Below are positions 26,801 through 36,300 of a DNA stretch of 57,882 bases, in pieces; the stretch's first letter is position 1; every line of letters begins with the position of its first letter. The notes beneath the pieces were generated by a model. That model saw only the letters and a program-made list of their open reading frames with translations, ran no database searches and was not told where the DNA came from. This stretch comes from Lachnospiraceae bacterium (GTDB lineage: Bacteria > Bacillota > Clostridia > Lachnospirales > Lachnospiraceae): assembly GCA_023663945.1 (NCBI GenBank), contig JAMPGL010000022.1:1-57882 (forward strand). The letters run 5' to 3'. A program made the translations under genes and the position numbers.

Positions 26801-29800
26801 AAAAGACGGCATTGCAATGAACCAGTATTTTGCAGACCACCCGGAGATGGTGCTTGGGAAAATGGAAATGGTTTCGGGGGCGCATGGAATGGAGTCCGCC
26901 TGTCTGCCGGACAATTCCCTCCCTTTGTCGGCGCAGCTTAAAAATGCGCTTTCCCATGTGGAGGGCAGCATCGAGCAGGCAGATTTTAATGAGATTGATG
27001 ACGGGCAGGCAAAAGAGAATATCCCCGCCGATCCGGATGTGAAGAATTACAGTTACACCGTAGTTGATGAAAAAGTGTACTACCGGGAAAATTCCATTAT
27101 GAAGCCTGTTGACGTGCCGGAAAAGGCGGAACAGCGCATTAAGGGCATGGTGGCAATCCGGGACTGCACACAGGAGCTGATCGACTTCCAGTTAAGCGAG
27201 TATCCGGAGGAAATGATTAAGAACAAGCAGACGGAGTTAAACCAGCTCTACGATGATTTTTCCAAGAAATTCGGTCTTATCAGCTCGCAGACCAACAAAA
27301 GGGCGTTTAATCAGGATTCAAGCTACTGCCTGTTATGTTCCCTTGAAAAGCTGGACGATGAGGGGAATTTTATCGGCAAGGCGGATATGTTCTCAAAATG
27401 CACCATAAAGAAACAGGAAGTCGTGACGAGCGTGGATACCGCAAGCGAAGCGCTGGCGGTTTCGCTTGCCGAAAAAGCAAGGGTAGATTTGCCCTATATG
27501 TCACAGCTTGCAGGCAAGAGCGAGGAAGAAATCACAAAAGAGCTTGCCGGGGTTATCTTCCAAAACCCGGTTACGGAGAATTGGGAAACAGCAGATGAAT
27601 ATTTAAGCGGGAACGTGCGGGAAAAGCTGGCAGTTGCAAAAGTGTTTGCGGAGAACCGTCCGGAATTTGCCATTAACGTAACCTCACTGGAGGGCGTACA
27701 GCCGAAAGAGCTTGACGCTTCGGAGATTGAGGTGCGCATCGGCGCTACATGGATCGACACCAAATATATTGAGGACTTCATGCGTGAAACCTTTGAAACG
27801 CCGGACTTCCTGTTTGAAAAGAATACCGTTGGCGTACAGTATTCCGATGCGACGGGGCAGTGGAACGTGAAGGGAAAGAACGCAGACCGGGGCAATTCGC
27901 TCGTCAACATGACCTACGGGACAAGCCGGGCGAACGCCTATAAGATTTTAGAGGATTCCCTGAACCTTCGTGATACCCGCATCTTTGACGTGATTACGGA
28001 GGACGGTAAGGAAAAAAGAGTCCTCAACAAAAAGGAAACCATGCTTGCAAGCCAGAAACAGGAAGCGATCCGGGAGGCGTTTAAGGACTGGATATTTCAG
28101 GAGCCGGAAAGAAGGCAGGCGCTGTGCGCAAAATACAATGAGCTTTTCAATTCCACCAGACCGAGGGAGTACGACGGTTCGCACCTGAAATTCCCCGGCA
28201 TGACGCCGGACATCGAACTAAGACCGCACCAACTTAACGCAGTGGCGCACCAGCTTTACGGGAACAATACGCTGCTTGCGCATTGCGTCGGGGCGGGAAA
28301 GACGTTTGAAATGATTGCCGCAGCAATGGAGAATAAGCGGTTAGGGTTATGCCAAAAGAGCCTATTTGTCGTGCCGAACCACCTGACAGAACAGTGGGCG
28401 AGTGACTTCCTGCGCCTTTATCCGGGCGCTAACATTTTGGCTGCCACCAAGAAAGATTTTGAACCGGCGAACCGGAAAAAATTCTGTTCAAGGATAGCGA
28501 CGGGCGATTATGATGCAGTCATCATCGGACACTCGCAGTTTGAGAAAATACCGCTTTCCACCGAAAGGCAGGCGGCGATGATCGAAAGGCAGATAACGGA
28601 GATTGAGCTGGCAATCGAAACCGTCAAGGCGGAAAAAGGCGAGCGCTACACCATTAAACAGATGGAAAAGACAAAGAAATCGCTGGATGCGAGGATGAGC
28701 CGCTTAAACGACACAAGCCGGAAAGACAACGTAGTGACATTCGAGCAGTTAGGCGTGGACAGGCTGTTCGTGGACGAGAGCCACAACTATAAGAACCTCT
28801 TTTTATACACAAAAATGAGGAATGTTGCGGGCATAGCACAGACCGAAGCGCAGAAATCCTCGGATATGTTCGCAAAGTGCCAGTACATGGACGAGCTGAC
28901 AGGCGGCAAGGGCATCACATTCGCAACGGGTACGCCAATCTCTAACAGCATGACGGAGTTATACACGAATATGCGCTATCTCCAGTACAACACCTTGCAG
29001 CGTTTAGGATTGGGGCATTTTGACAGTTGGGCGGCATCGTTCGGGGAAACGCAGACAGCGATAGAGCTTGCGCCGGAGGGTACGGGTTACAGGGCGAAAA
29101 CAAGGTTTGCAAAGTTCTTCAACCTGCCGGAACTGATTGCGCTTTTTAAGGAGAGCGCTGACATTCAGACACCGGATATGTTAAAGCTGCCTGTGCCGGA
29201 AGCGGATTATGAGAACATCGTGCTGAAGCCGAGCGAACACCAGAAGGAAATGGTACAGTCCCTTGCGGAGAGGGCGGAGGCAGTGCGTGACAGGAAAGTG
29301 GATGCAACCGTTGACAATATGCTGAAAATTACCAACGACGGAAGAAAACTTGCGTTAGACCAGCGTTTAATCAATGCCATGCTTCCTGACGAGGAAAATT
29401 CCAAAGCGACAACCTGCGTGGATAAGGCATTTGAGATATGGGAGCAGACGAAAGAACAGAAGTCGGCGCAGCTTATTTTCTGTGATTTATCGACACCAAA
29501 AGGAGATGGCACATTTAATGTTTATGAGGACATCAGGGACAAACTCATGGCGAAGGGAGTGCCGGAGAATGAGATAGCATTTATCCATGACGCCAATACG
29601 GAAACAAGGAAAGCGGAGCTGTTTGCAAAGGTAAGAAGCGGGCAGGTTCGTTTTTTGTTGGGTTCAACCGCAAAGATGGGAGCCGGGACAAACGTACAGG
29701 ATCGGCTTATTGCCCTGCACCACCTTGACGTGCCTTGGCGTCCTTCTGACATCGAACAGCAGGAGGGGCGCATTTTAAGGCAGGGCAACATGAATGACAA

Positions 29801-30917
29801 AGTGAAGATTTTCCGGTATGTGACGGAGGGGACATTCGACAGTTATTCGTGGCAGCTCATTGAAAACAAGCAGAAATTCATCGGGCAGATTATGACAAGC
29901 AAATCCCCGGTGCGGAGCTGTGAGGACATTGACGAAGCGGCGCTCACCTATGCAGAGGTAAAAGCCCTTGCAACGGGCAATCCGTATATCAAGGAAAAAA
30001 TGGACTTGGATATTCAGGTATCCAAGTTAAAGCTGTTAAAGGCAAACCACACAAGCCAGAAGTACCGCCTTGAGGACAACATCGCAAAGAATTACCCGGC
30101 ACAGATAACCACACTGAAAGAAAGGCTTGAGGGGTATCGTGCCGACATACAGACCTATGGGCAGAATAAATTCCCGGATAAGGACACCTTTTCCATAAAA
30201 ATCGGGAACAGGTCATATACGGACAAAAAGGAAGCCGGGGCAGCGTTAATTGATATGTGCCGGAGCGCAAAGCAGCCGAACATGGCAGTCACAATCGGGG
30301 AGTATCAGGGTTTTAAGATGAGCGTTTCCTTTGATTCGTTCTTTTCCAAGTTTACAGTCAACTTAAAGGGGAGCATCAGCCATGAGGTGGAAATCGGCGC
30401 TGATCCGCTGGGAAATTTGCAGAGGTTGAGCAATGCCTTAGAGGGAATGGGCGCAAAAATGGAAGCTGTGGCGCAGAAACTTGAAAACGTGGAACACCAG
30501 CTTGAAACAGCAAAAGCGGAGGTCACAAAACCGTTTCCACAGAAAGCGGAGCTTGCGGAGAAGTTAGAGCGCCTTACGGAATTAAATGCGCTTCTGAACA
30601 TGGACGAAAAAGGCAGCGACGGGATTGACATGGACGATGAGCCGGAAACGGACAGCGGGGAACAGCAGGAAATCGACATGGAGGAAATGCAGGATAATGT
30701 GGGGGCTGTGGCAGACGAACCATTCAAGCCGACATTCAACCGGGCAGCACCGGAAAAGGCTGCGGGGCATGGAAAGGAGAGGATGTTAGCAGACAGTCCG
30801 AGAGGGCGCATTTCCGTAAAAGAGAAACTTGCCGAGATGCATGAAAAAGCATATGGGCGGAAAACAGCGAATAAGCTGGAGCTGCAAAAGGATAAATGGG
30901 AGGAAAAGAGTTTGTAG
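23790..30917 (+). CDS. Giant polyvalent protein, main part: N6-adenine methylase + SNF2-type helicase
   Basis: 2375 codons from GTG 23790, though this start is only where the frame resumes after the frameshift. In order: helical N-terminus; acidic linkers with an in-frame palindromic repeat (residues near 382-389); methyltransferase domain with motif [11 protein letters not shown] (about 830-840) and NVPFG in place of NPP[FY] (about 895); SNF2-like helicase with Walker A CVGAGKT (about 1498), DESH box (about 1660) and motif [12 protein letters not shown] (about 1990); coiled coil; C-terminal tail [12 protein letters not shown]. Such proteins on Tn1549-type ICEs are thought to enter the recipient and protect or replicate the element. 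The methylase catalytic Pro-Pro is altered (NVPF), as is common in this family. Confidence 0.85.
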   Translation: MEGIVRSMVENGSYMSASEVFLVDAIERQRVSNDLFNFFRDGIGEIPEGIPIKNYNYPESITNLCDLLSTQEGRDIVTGELARAKEQLDAGEKRLRWRYVKRPERLLAEIADLSAEKREYPAQDNVEVLHEDFITQDEIDTRLTGGSNFHHGQFRIYEYFMEGHDKKENIAFLKNEYGTGGSSHALTGSDTGHEDHDAKGIRLEKGSYGSPYAKVLLKWNVVEKRIRELVKADKYLTPEGKEAYAQYKKEQAEEAMRREQEKLEHGIRIECKDAIEKAVAEKFDGNTLPRDTAEGIIKQFGKERVGIVLANTITHLSYDGRFSPNNKEWAKTLVPDADWQTKDYIVTSHPAVLDGFTNQARRYIERDREMDRAEMPKTEEETSGQNVQKSEPGNEISGSDRALMERLAEMSAVVKICGALSMKDVVGWNEDTGEVAIQNDDRRLEGKAVYDTLFMEAADYVLMQSLSGDTEKAVQMDLLLKEAQKYAARYDEPEQQGEEKAADEIFQAETEEEKQTETEPEAVPEEPGQETTARFTVTETTDAFAEPFAVWDNEKQDYYVTGDGTLPTFETVEEANAYADRINGIPEEKEAVTGQPPKEEQAETENTKPTLETDTETEDIPKEDNIAGTEDDFSNIDTDAVRERLAKAGIVDGQLVDENALENDPFIRQVMRDVEMLTGETEIEPEKEPEKETENASGKEPGIDRSDAVNYRISFNEAESAGKGFAPKEKFRQNINAIRTLERIEGENRIATPEEQEVLAKYVGWGGLADAFDGTKANWANEYQELKSLLSPEEYASARESTLNAHYTSPVIIQAIYDTVGKMGFTKGNVLDPAAGIGNFYGCLPEEMQESRLYGAELDGLTGRIAKQLYPHADIKITGFENTSYPNDFFDVAVGNVPFGQYKVADKAYDKHNFLIHDYFFAKTLDKVRPGGVVAFVTSKGTMDKKNPEVRKYLAQRAELLGAVRLPNTAFKENAGTEVTSDILFLKKRDRVMDIEPDWVHLTEKDGIAMNQYFADHPEMVLGKMEMVSGAHGMESACLPDNSLPLSAQLKNALSHVEGSIEQADFNEIDDGQAKENIPADPDVKNYSYTVVDEKVYYRENSIMKPVDVPEKAEQRIKGMVAIRDCTQELIDFQLSEYPEEMIKNKQTELNQLYDDFSKKFGLISSQTNKRAFNQDSSYCLLCSLEKLDDEGNFIGKADMFSKCTIKKQEVVTSVDTASEALAVSLAEKARVDLPYMSQLAGKSEEEITKELAGVIFQNPVTENWETADEYLSGNVREKLAVAKVFAENRPEFAINVTSLEGVQPKELDASEIEVRIGATWIDTKYIEDFMRETFETPDFLFEKNTVGVQYSDATGQWNVKGKNADRGNSLVNMTYGTSRANAYKILEDSLNLRDTRIFDVITEDGKEKRVLNKKETMLASQKQEAIREAFKDWIFQEPERRQALCAKYNELFNSTRPREYDGSHLKFPGMTPDIELRPHQLNAVAHQLYGNNTLLAHCVGAGKTFEMIAAAMENKRLGLCQKSLFVVPNHLTEQWASDFLRLYPGANILAATKKDFEPANRKKFCSRIATGDYDAVIIGHSQFEKIPLSTERQAAMIERQITEIELAIETVKAEKGERYTIKQMEKTKKSLDARMSRLNDTSRKDNVVTFEQLGVDRLFVDESHNYKNLFLYTKMRNVAGIAQTEAQKSSDMFAKCQYMDELTGGKGITFATGTPISNSMTELYTNMRYLQYNTLQRLGLGHFDSWAASFGETQTAIELAPEGTGYRAKTRFAKFFNLPELIALFKESADIQTPDMLKLPVPEADYENIVLKPSEHQKEMVQSLAERAEAVRDRKVDATVDNMLKITNDGRKLALDQRLINAMLPDEENSKATTCVDKAFEIWEQTKEQKSAQLIFCDLSTPKGDGTFNVYEDIRDKLMAKGVPENEIAFIHDANTETRKAELFAKVRSGQVRFLLGSTAKMGAGTNVQDRLIALHHLDVPWRPSDIEQQEGRILRQGNMNDKVKIFRYVTEGTFDSYSWQLIENKQKFIGQIMTSKSPVRSCEDIDEAALTYAEVKALATGNPYIKEKMDLDIQVSKLKLLKANHTSQKYRLEDNIAKNYPAQITTLKERLEGYRADIQTYGQNKFPDKDTFSIKIGNRSYTDKKEAGAALIDMCRSAKQPNMAVTIGEYQGFKMSVSFDSFFSKFTVNLKGSISHEVEIGADPLGNLQRLSNALEGMGAKMEAVAQKLENVEHQLETAKAEVTKPFPQKAELAEKLERLTELNALLNMDEKGSDGIDMDDEPETDSGEQQEIDMEEMQDNVGAVADEPFKPTFNRAAPEKAAGHGKERMLADSPRGRISVKEKLAEMHEKAYGRKTANKLELQKDKWEEKSL
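24932..24957 (+). repeat. Palindromic repeat, in-frame copy 3
   Basis: AACTTCTGGAC-AAAAT-GTCCAAAAGT inside the giant helicase gene, translated TSGQNVQK. One base of the spacer differs from the copies at 6768 and 6927. Confidence 0.85.
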
Positions 30918-30927
30918 GGAGTAATAA

Positions 30928-30950
30928 AGAGCAGTCGTGTCGGCTGCTCT
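30928..30950 (+). terminator. Hairpin after the giant helicase gene
   Basis: Nine-bp stem (30928-30936 with 30942-30950; one G-U) and a 5-nt loop, with a weak following tract (TTATAAAT). It probably ends the giant-gene transcript before the AT-rich HNH gene. Confidence 0.5.
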
Positions 30951-31086
30951 TATAAATAGCTTTTTTTCTTTCTGGTTAAAAGATAAAATAATTATTAAAT
31001 TTATCGAAAGGAAAAGACATCTATATCGTTTTATGATAATATATAATTCCAAAATAGTAATTTTGAATCTAGGAGGATACTTATTG

Positions 31087-32091
31087 ATGTTACAATTTGA
31101 AGGATATGAGGTATTAACGACATTTAAAAATATAGATGAACAGGCGGAAAGAGAAGTACATAATATACAAATTCCTAAAGATCAGAGAAAATGCCTTTTT
31201 TGTGGGAAAGATAATACTACTACAACTTTTAATAAAGTTGCACATGCAGTTTCAGAAACGGTTGGAAATAAATCACTCATTTCTTATTGTGAATGTGATA
31301 AATGTAATGAGGATTTTGGGAAAGTGTTTGAAGATAATCTTGGAAAGTATATGCTTCCTTACAAAATTGTTACGCAGACATTTGGAAAAAATAAACAACT
31401 GGTTTCTAAAGATATTCCAAAAGATGAAAGCATTTCATACGACAGTTATCGTATTCAAGTAAACAAAAATACTCCGATTATTGAGGGGTTTGAAACAAAA
31501 GGACTAATTATTGAAAAAAGAGATACTGGAATAATAAAAAAAGTGGCTGATGGTTTTGAAATTTCTATACCACGACAACACTATTTTCCGCCAGCAGTAT
31601 ATTGTTCTTTTTTGAAAATGGCTTATAGTATTTTACCATTGGATTTATATAAAAACTATGTAAAACATTTTGTTGTGCTACAACAATTGATTTCAGAAAA
31701 TAGCATGTATCATAGCGAGGAAGAAAAAAGAGAAGTTATGAGTTCTATGGAAAATTGTGGCTTGTATTGTTTCGTTCCGGGAATAAATCCACTTGGTGGG
31801 ATTAATGTTATTTTGTGGAAAAAAATGAATTTGGAAGATAAATTATATCCACAAATGCTGTTTACCTTGGAAATGAAAAATTTTTCTTTTACGATTCCTG
31901 TTGTAGGAGATGACGAAGAAGGAAGTCGTAAGATGCCTAGATTTTCAAGTGATAAAGATATGCAGTATAATGTTTTAGATTTTACAAAAGAGGAAACTGA
32001 GTTTAAATGCTTAATGAAAGCAGAGGAGATAGAAATATTAGATTATGAATTGCTAGAGGAAGAACTAAGAAATCATAAACTTTTAAAATGA
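31087..32091 (+). CDS. HNH endonuclease-like protein (HNH_5 type)
   Basis: 334 residues from ATG 31087 with AGGAGG at 31071-31076 (TTG 31084 is also possible). The N-terminal zinc/HNH segment reads CLFCGK...AHAVSETVGN...CECDKCNEDFG, followed by DNLGKYMLP, a match to the HNH_5 pattern (C-x2-C, A-H, G-N, C-x2-C). The remainder is unclassified. AT-rich, unlike the genes on both sides, so it was probably inserted as cargo between two operons of the ICE. A nuclease role, perhaps defensive, is inference from the family. Confidence 0.75.
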   Translation: MLQFEGYEVLTTFKNIDEQAEREVHNIQIPKDQRKCLFCGKDNTTTTFNKVAHAVSETVGNKSLISYCECDKCNEDFGKVFEDNLGKYMLPYKIVTQTFGKNKQLVSKDIPKDESISYDSYRIQVNKNTPIIEGFETKGLIIEKRDTGIIKKVADGFEISIPRQHYFPPAVYCSFLKMAYSILPLDLYKNYVKHFVVLQQLISENSMYHSEEEKREVMSSMENCGLYCFVPGINPLGGINVILWKKMNLEDKLYPQMLFTLEMKNFSFTIPVVGDDEEGSRKMPRFSSDKDMQYNVLDFTKEETEFKCLMKAEEIEILDYELLEEELRNHKLLK

Positions 32092-32161
32092 TGCAATACT
32101 TAGCGATTATGGTTTGTATAATTGAACAGTTTAATAACAGCAGAAAGGAGATACAAGTATA

Positions 32162-32209
32162 TTGCAGAAATCGAAACGAATAAGAGCAGTAATGTTCACC
32201 CATATGTAA
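32162..32209 (+). CDS. Possible leader peptide
   Basis: A 15-codon frame from TTG 32162, with AGAAAGGAG 11 bp upstream, encoding QKSKRIRAVMFTHM after the start. A terminator hairpin follows 27 bp later, before the DUF6674 gene. The layout copies that at 21645-21706. Confidence 0.3.
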   Translation: MQKSKRIRAVMFTHM

Positions 32210-32235
32210 AACGTGAATAAGTATAGTATGCGTAG

Positions 32236-32259
32236 AGCAGCCAGAAATGGCTGCTTTTA
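32236..32259 (+). terminator. Terminator/attenuator upstream of the DUF6674 gene
   Basis: A perfect 8-bp GC-rich stem (32236-32243 with 32248-32255), GAAA loop and T run TTTTAT. It stands between the HNH gene and the DUF6674 gene, 33 bp before the latter's start. Confidence 0.7.
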
Positions 32260-32291
32260 TCATGCCCAAAATCAAACGGAGGTATCAAGAA

Positions 32292-33134
32292 ATGGAAACA
32301 GCAGAACAGAATACAAAACAGTTCATGGAGGAAAATGATGCGTTAAAGCAGTTCATGGAGCTGCTCAACCAGCAGAACATGGGGGAGCAGTCACAGGACT
32401 TCATGGCGGTTTTGCAGTATGCGGCGGATATGCAGTTGCAGCTAAGCATGATGGTGGACGAGTTACAGGGCGTCAGGGAACAGCTTTCGCAGTTACAGGA
32501 AAACCAGCCAAAGTCGGTTAAAGAAAACCTTATGGACAAAGTGGCGCACCTTCAGGAGAAAATCACAGATTTGTCGGAGCGTCTTTTGGCGGTAAAAGAC
32601 CATTTGATGGAAACAGCATCACAGGCGGTCAGCGCCTTTAAGGAAAAAGGCAAAGCGGAGATGTGCAAAGTCCTTCAGAAAGGAATTTCCGGCGTGAAGT
32701 CGGCGCTTTCCGATTACCGGGAGCGTCTTGTTGACGTGATGACGGACTATGAAAAGACCGCAAACCAGATTGACAGCATCGGGGACGAGCTGAAGCAGAT
32801 CGGGAACAGCGTTTCCAACGTGGGAAGGCTGTTATCCGGGAAAGGCGCAAAAGAGGTATCGGACGAAAAGCCGGGTGTAGCTTTGACAAGAGTAATCAAC
32901 AAGCCCGTAAAAAAGACAGCGGAGAAGCTGCGCAAAAGCATTGGTTCCGTTGACAGGGCGTTTGAAAAGCTGGACAGGCTGTCTGACCGTTTCAGCGCCG
33001 GGAAGGAAGCGGAGAAAGGCGGGCGGGTGTCCGCAAAGGACAAACTGTCAGAGATGAAGGCAAAGGCAGACCAGCAGAAGAAAGTACCGGAGCCGGACAA
33101 GCCAAAGGCAAAAAGCAAAGAGGAATGTTTATAA
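32292..33134 (+). CDS. DUF6674 family coiled-coil protein
   Basis: 280 residues from ATG 32292 (CGGAGGTA upstream). Long coiled-coil stretches (about 55-115, 145-190 and 215-245) and a basic C-terminus with the tail GRVSAKDKLSEM, shared with two much larger ICE proteins. DUF6674 proteins are common between the helicase and ArdC-type genes of these ICEs. Function unknown. Confidence 0.7.
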   Translation: METAEQNTKQFMEENDALKQFMELLNQQNMGEQSQDFMAVLQYAADMQLQLSMMVDELQGVREQLSQLQENQPKSVKENLMDKVAHLQEKITDLSERLLAVKDHLMETASQAVSAFKEKGKAEMCKVLQKGISGVKSALSDYRERLVDVMTDYEKTANQIDSIGDELKQIGNSVSNVGRLLSGKGAKEVSDEKPGVALTRVINKPVKKTAEKLRKSIGSVDRAFEKLDRLSDRFSAGKEAEKGGRVSAKDKLSEMKAKADQQKKVPEPDKPKAKSKEECL

Positions 33135-33160
33135 AACAACAGCAAATAAAAATATCCAAA

Positions 33161-33282
33161 GCAGGGACAGATAGGAAAACTTATCTGTTTTCTGCTTTCA
33201 TGCACACGAGCGTATGAGGAAATCAGCAGCTTCGCTGCATACGCTCGGCACAACAGACAGGGAGAAGGACATTCCCTGTCTG
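33161..33282 (+). promoter_or_regulatory. Three tandem hairpins upstream of the ArdC-type gene
   Basis: Hairpin 1: 33167-33173 with 33182-33188, closed further by GCAG/CTGC and followed by a T-containing tract, probably the DUF6674 terminator. Hairpin 2: perfect 10-bp arms 33207-33216 and 33238-33247, enclosing a second stem (CAGC/GCTG, loop TTC). Hairpin 3: perfect 10-bp arms 33254-33263 and 33273-33282. The ArdC-type SD follows at about 33289-33299. A structured leader that controls the 1805-residue protein is likely; a DNA-level role is possible. Confidence 0.55.
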
Positions 33283-33309
33283 ATTATAGGAAAAGGAGTA
33301 AATAACCAT

Positions 33310-36300
33310 ATGGCAGACGCAAGAACCGAGAAACAGAAAGTAAAAGAGATAACTGACAGATTAGAGGAAGGCTTGAAAGAGCTTTTTGAGGGCGAGAAGT
33401 ACAAAAGCTATTTAAGCACCATGTCAAAGTTCCACAATTACAGCGCAAACAATATCCAGCTCATAGCGATGCAGCGTCCGGATGCGACATTCGTTGCCGG
33501 GTACAAGGCATGGCAGAAGAATTTTGAACGCCATGTAAACAAGGGGGAAAAGGGCATCCGTATCCTTGCGCCCGCACCTTATAAGATAAAAGAGGAGCAG
33601 GAGAAGATTGATCCTGTGACAAAAGAGCCGATGCTTGACCGGGACGGGATGCCCGTCATGGAGGAAGTGGAGAGGAAAATCCCCGCATTTCGTGTCGTGA
33701 CAGTGTTCGATTATGCGCAGACGGACGGGAAAGAACTCCCCGGCTTGGGCGTGGACGAGCTGCATGGGAACGTGGAAAATTATCAGGACTTCATGGAAGC
33801 GCTGGAACGTGTTTCGCCTGTGCCGATCCGCTATGAGGAAATGGAGGGGGACAGGAAAGGGTATTTCCTTGACCTGAACTACCCTGTTGCAATCAAGGAG
33901 GGCATGAGCGAAGTGCAGACCGCAAAAACAGGCATACATGAGATTGCACACGCAAAACTCCACGCAAAGGAAGCGGGGCGGGATACAGAGCCTTCCGCCT
34001 ACAAAGACCGGGAAACAATGGAAATTGAAGCGGAAAGCATCGCCTACACCGTATGCCAGCATTTCGGGATTGACACGTCCGACTATTCTTTCGGCTACAT
34101 CGCAGGTTGGAGCAGCGGAAAGGAAACGCCGGAATTAAAATCTTCCCTTGACACAATCCGGAAAACGTCATCAGAGCTGATAAAGGGGATTGAAACACAG
34201 CTTCTTGAAATAGCAAAGGAAAAAGCGGAGGAACAGGCACAGGAGGACATCATACTCCTTGTGGCAAACCCTGAACGTTCGGAATATGACCTGTTAAGCG
34301 TGAGGGGCATGGAAAGGACAGACCTGCTCCATGCCCTGTCTGTCATGAATGATGATGACAGGCAGAACGTGGAAGCCTACCTTGAGAGAGCCGGGGCATG
34401 GGCAGCGCTTTTAGGCAATGAGCAGAGTGAGGACGTGGAGGAATACCATTTAGATTATGCCTACAATACAGATACCCATGAAATAACCGATTTTAAGGCG
34501 TTACAGGAAGAAAGGGAAAAAGCCAACAAGCCGATTGAGTATGCTGATGTGGTCGTGAGAATATCCATGCCTGACAGCGGGGAATATGAAACCATTAAAA
34601 TCACAAATATGCAGCCGGAAGTGCAGAACGTCCTATACGATGTACCGTTCCTTGAAGAGAATGAGTGGAATGGGAGTGTTACAGACTATCTGGCGGAAAA
34701 AGGCTTTGAATTTGTGCCGATCATGAGAAGCGGAGGACTGAATGACGGTTATCCGCAGTTTTATGATTTCGACTTGGATATGAGTGCATGGGAAGTACAT
34801 ACAGCTTCGGAACTTCCGGCAATGCTGCAGGCAGAGCAGCTCATTAACCGCATGGAATTTCACAGGTCGGTGTACGGGACTGACGAGCGCAACCTGATCA
34901 TGAACCATGCCTATAAGCTGGACAACATGGAGGATACCGCTTCCCTTGCGTTATCCCTAGCCGAGCAGAAAGACGATCCGGCGCTGCTTTCGGCAACAAA
35001 AGACATGGCGCAGGCAGAGATTGATGCCCTTCCGGACGGCATGGTGGGACTGTCAGAGATGCACGAATACGGTTATTCATGGGATGAAATGCTTCCGCTG
35101 ACTAAGGACAGGGCATCAGAGCTGTTTAAGGAAGGTTTGGAGGTATATCTGCTTCATTCAGACGGTTCGGAAGCGGTTATTGAGGATTGGGGCGCACTAC
35201 ATGGGCATGACGGTCTGTTTGGCGTAGAAAAGGACGATTGGAGCGCTTATCTGGAACGGGAATTAGAGGAATACATACCAGACAGGGAAAATCGGCTTCT
35301 ATATGGGAATGAGAGCCGGTTTGGTATCTACCAGCTTAAAGATACGGAAGAAACAAGGGACATTCGTTTTATGGCGATGGATTACCTTGAAATGAAAGGC
35401 GTTCCGGTTTCAAAAGAGAACTATGAGCTGGTATACACCGGGGAGCTGGAGGAGGGCATGAGCCTTGAAGATATTTATACAAAGTTCAATATAGACCGTC
35501 CGGCAGACTTTACCGGGCATTCCCTTTCGGTCAGTGACGTGGTGGTGCTGCATCAGGACGGGGAGAATACAAGCCATTATGTAGATGCTGTCGGTTACAG
35601 GGAAGTGCCGGAGTTTGCAAAGGAAGCCGCACTATCAGAGGAAATCAGCGGGGAAAAGGATTCTGCGGCGGAGAATGATAAGACTGATTTTGAAAAAGCA
35701 GAGCCTTACCGGGAAATGACATCGGAAGAAGTAAAGGCGTTTGTAAAAGAACGGTTTGCGTCACAGTTAAAAAGCAGCGGCATTGATGATGTTTCCCTTT
35801 ACATGGACAGGTTTGACGCACTCTACGGACAGGGGAAAATGGAACACCTCATGCCGACAGGGGAGGAAAGGCTTGTCCCGGCAGACATGGCATCTGCTGA
35901 ACAGGAAATTTCAGACACCAATACGGAGAGGGAGGAAACAGAGCTTGCTTTCCAATTAGCAGACCGTTACATCAGTATTCAGGAAGCCAGCGGCGGTTAT
36001 GATTACACAATCTATGACATGGATTACCGGGAACTGGACGGCGGCGTGTATGACAATCCGGACATTACAATCAGGCAGGCGCTTGACGAGATTGTGACAG
36101 ACTTAAAAGAGCCGATGCACCGGAGCGAACTGGAGGGGAATATCCATACCTATGATGAGCTGATACCGGTCGATTATGATGAACTGACGGAAAAAGCGGA
36201 ACAGGAAGCAAAGTACGGGATTGAAAGGCGTATGCTGAAAGAAGCGCAGAACCGTAAAGCGGTGGAAGATTTTAAAGCCAGAACAGGGGAATTATTCAAT

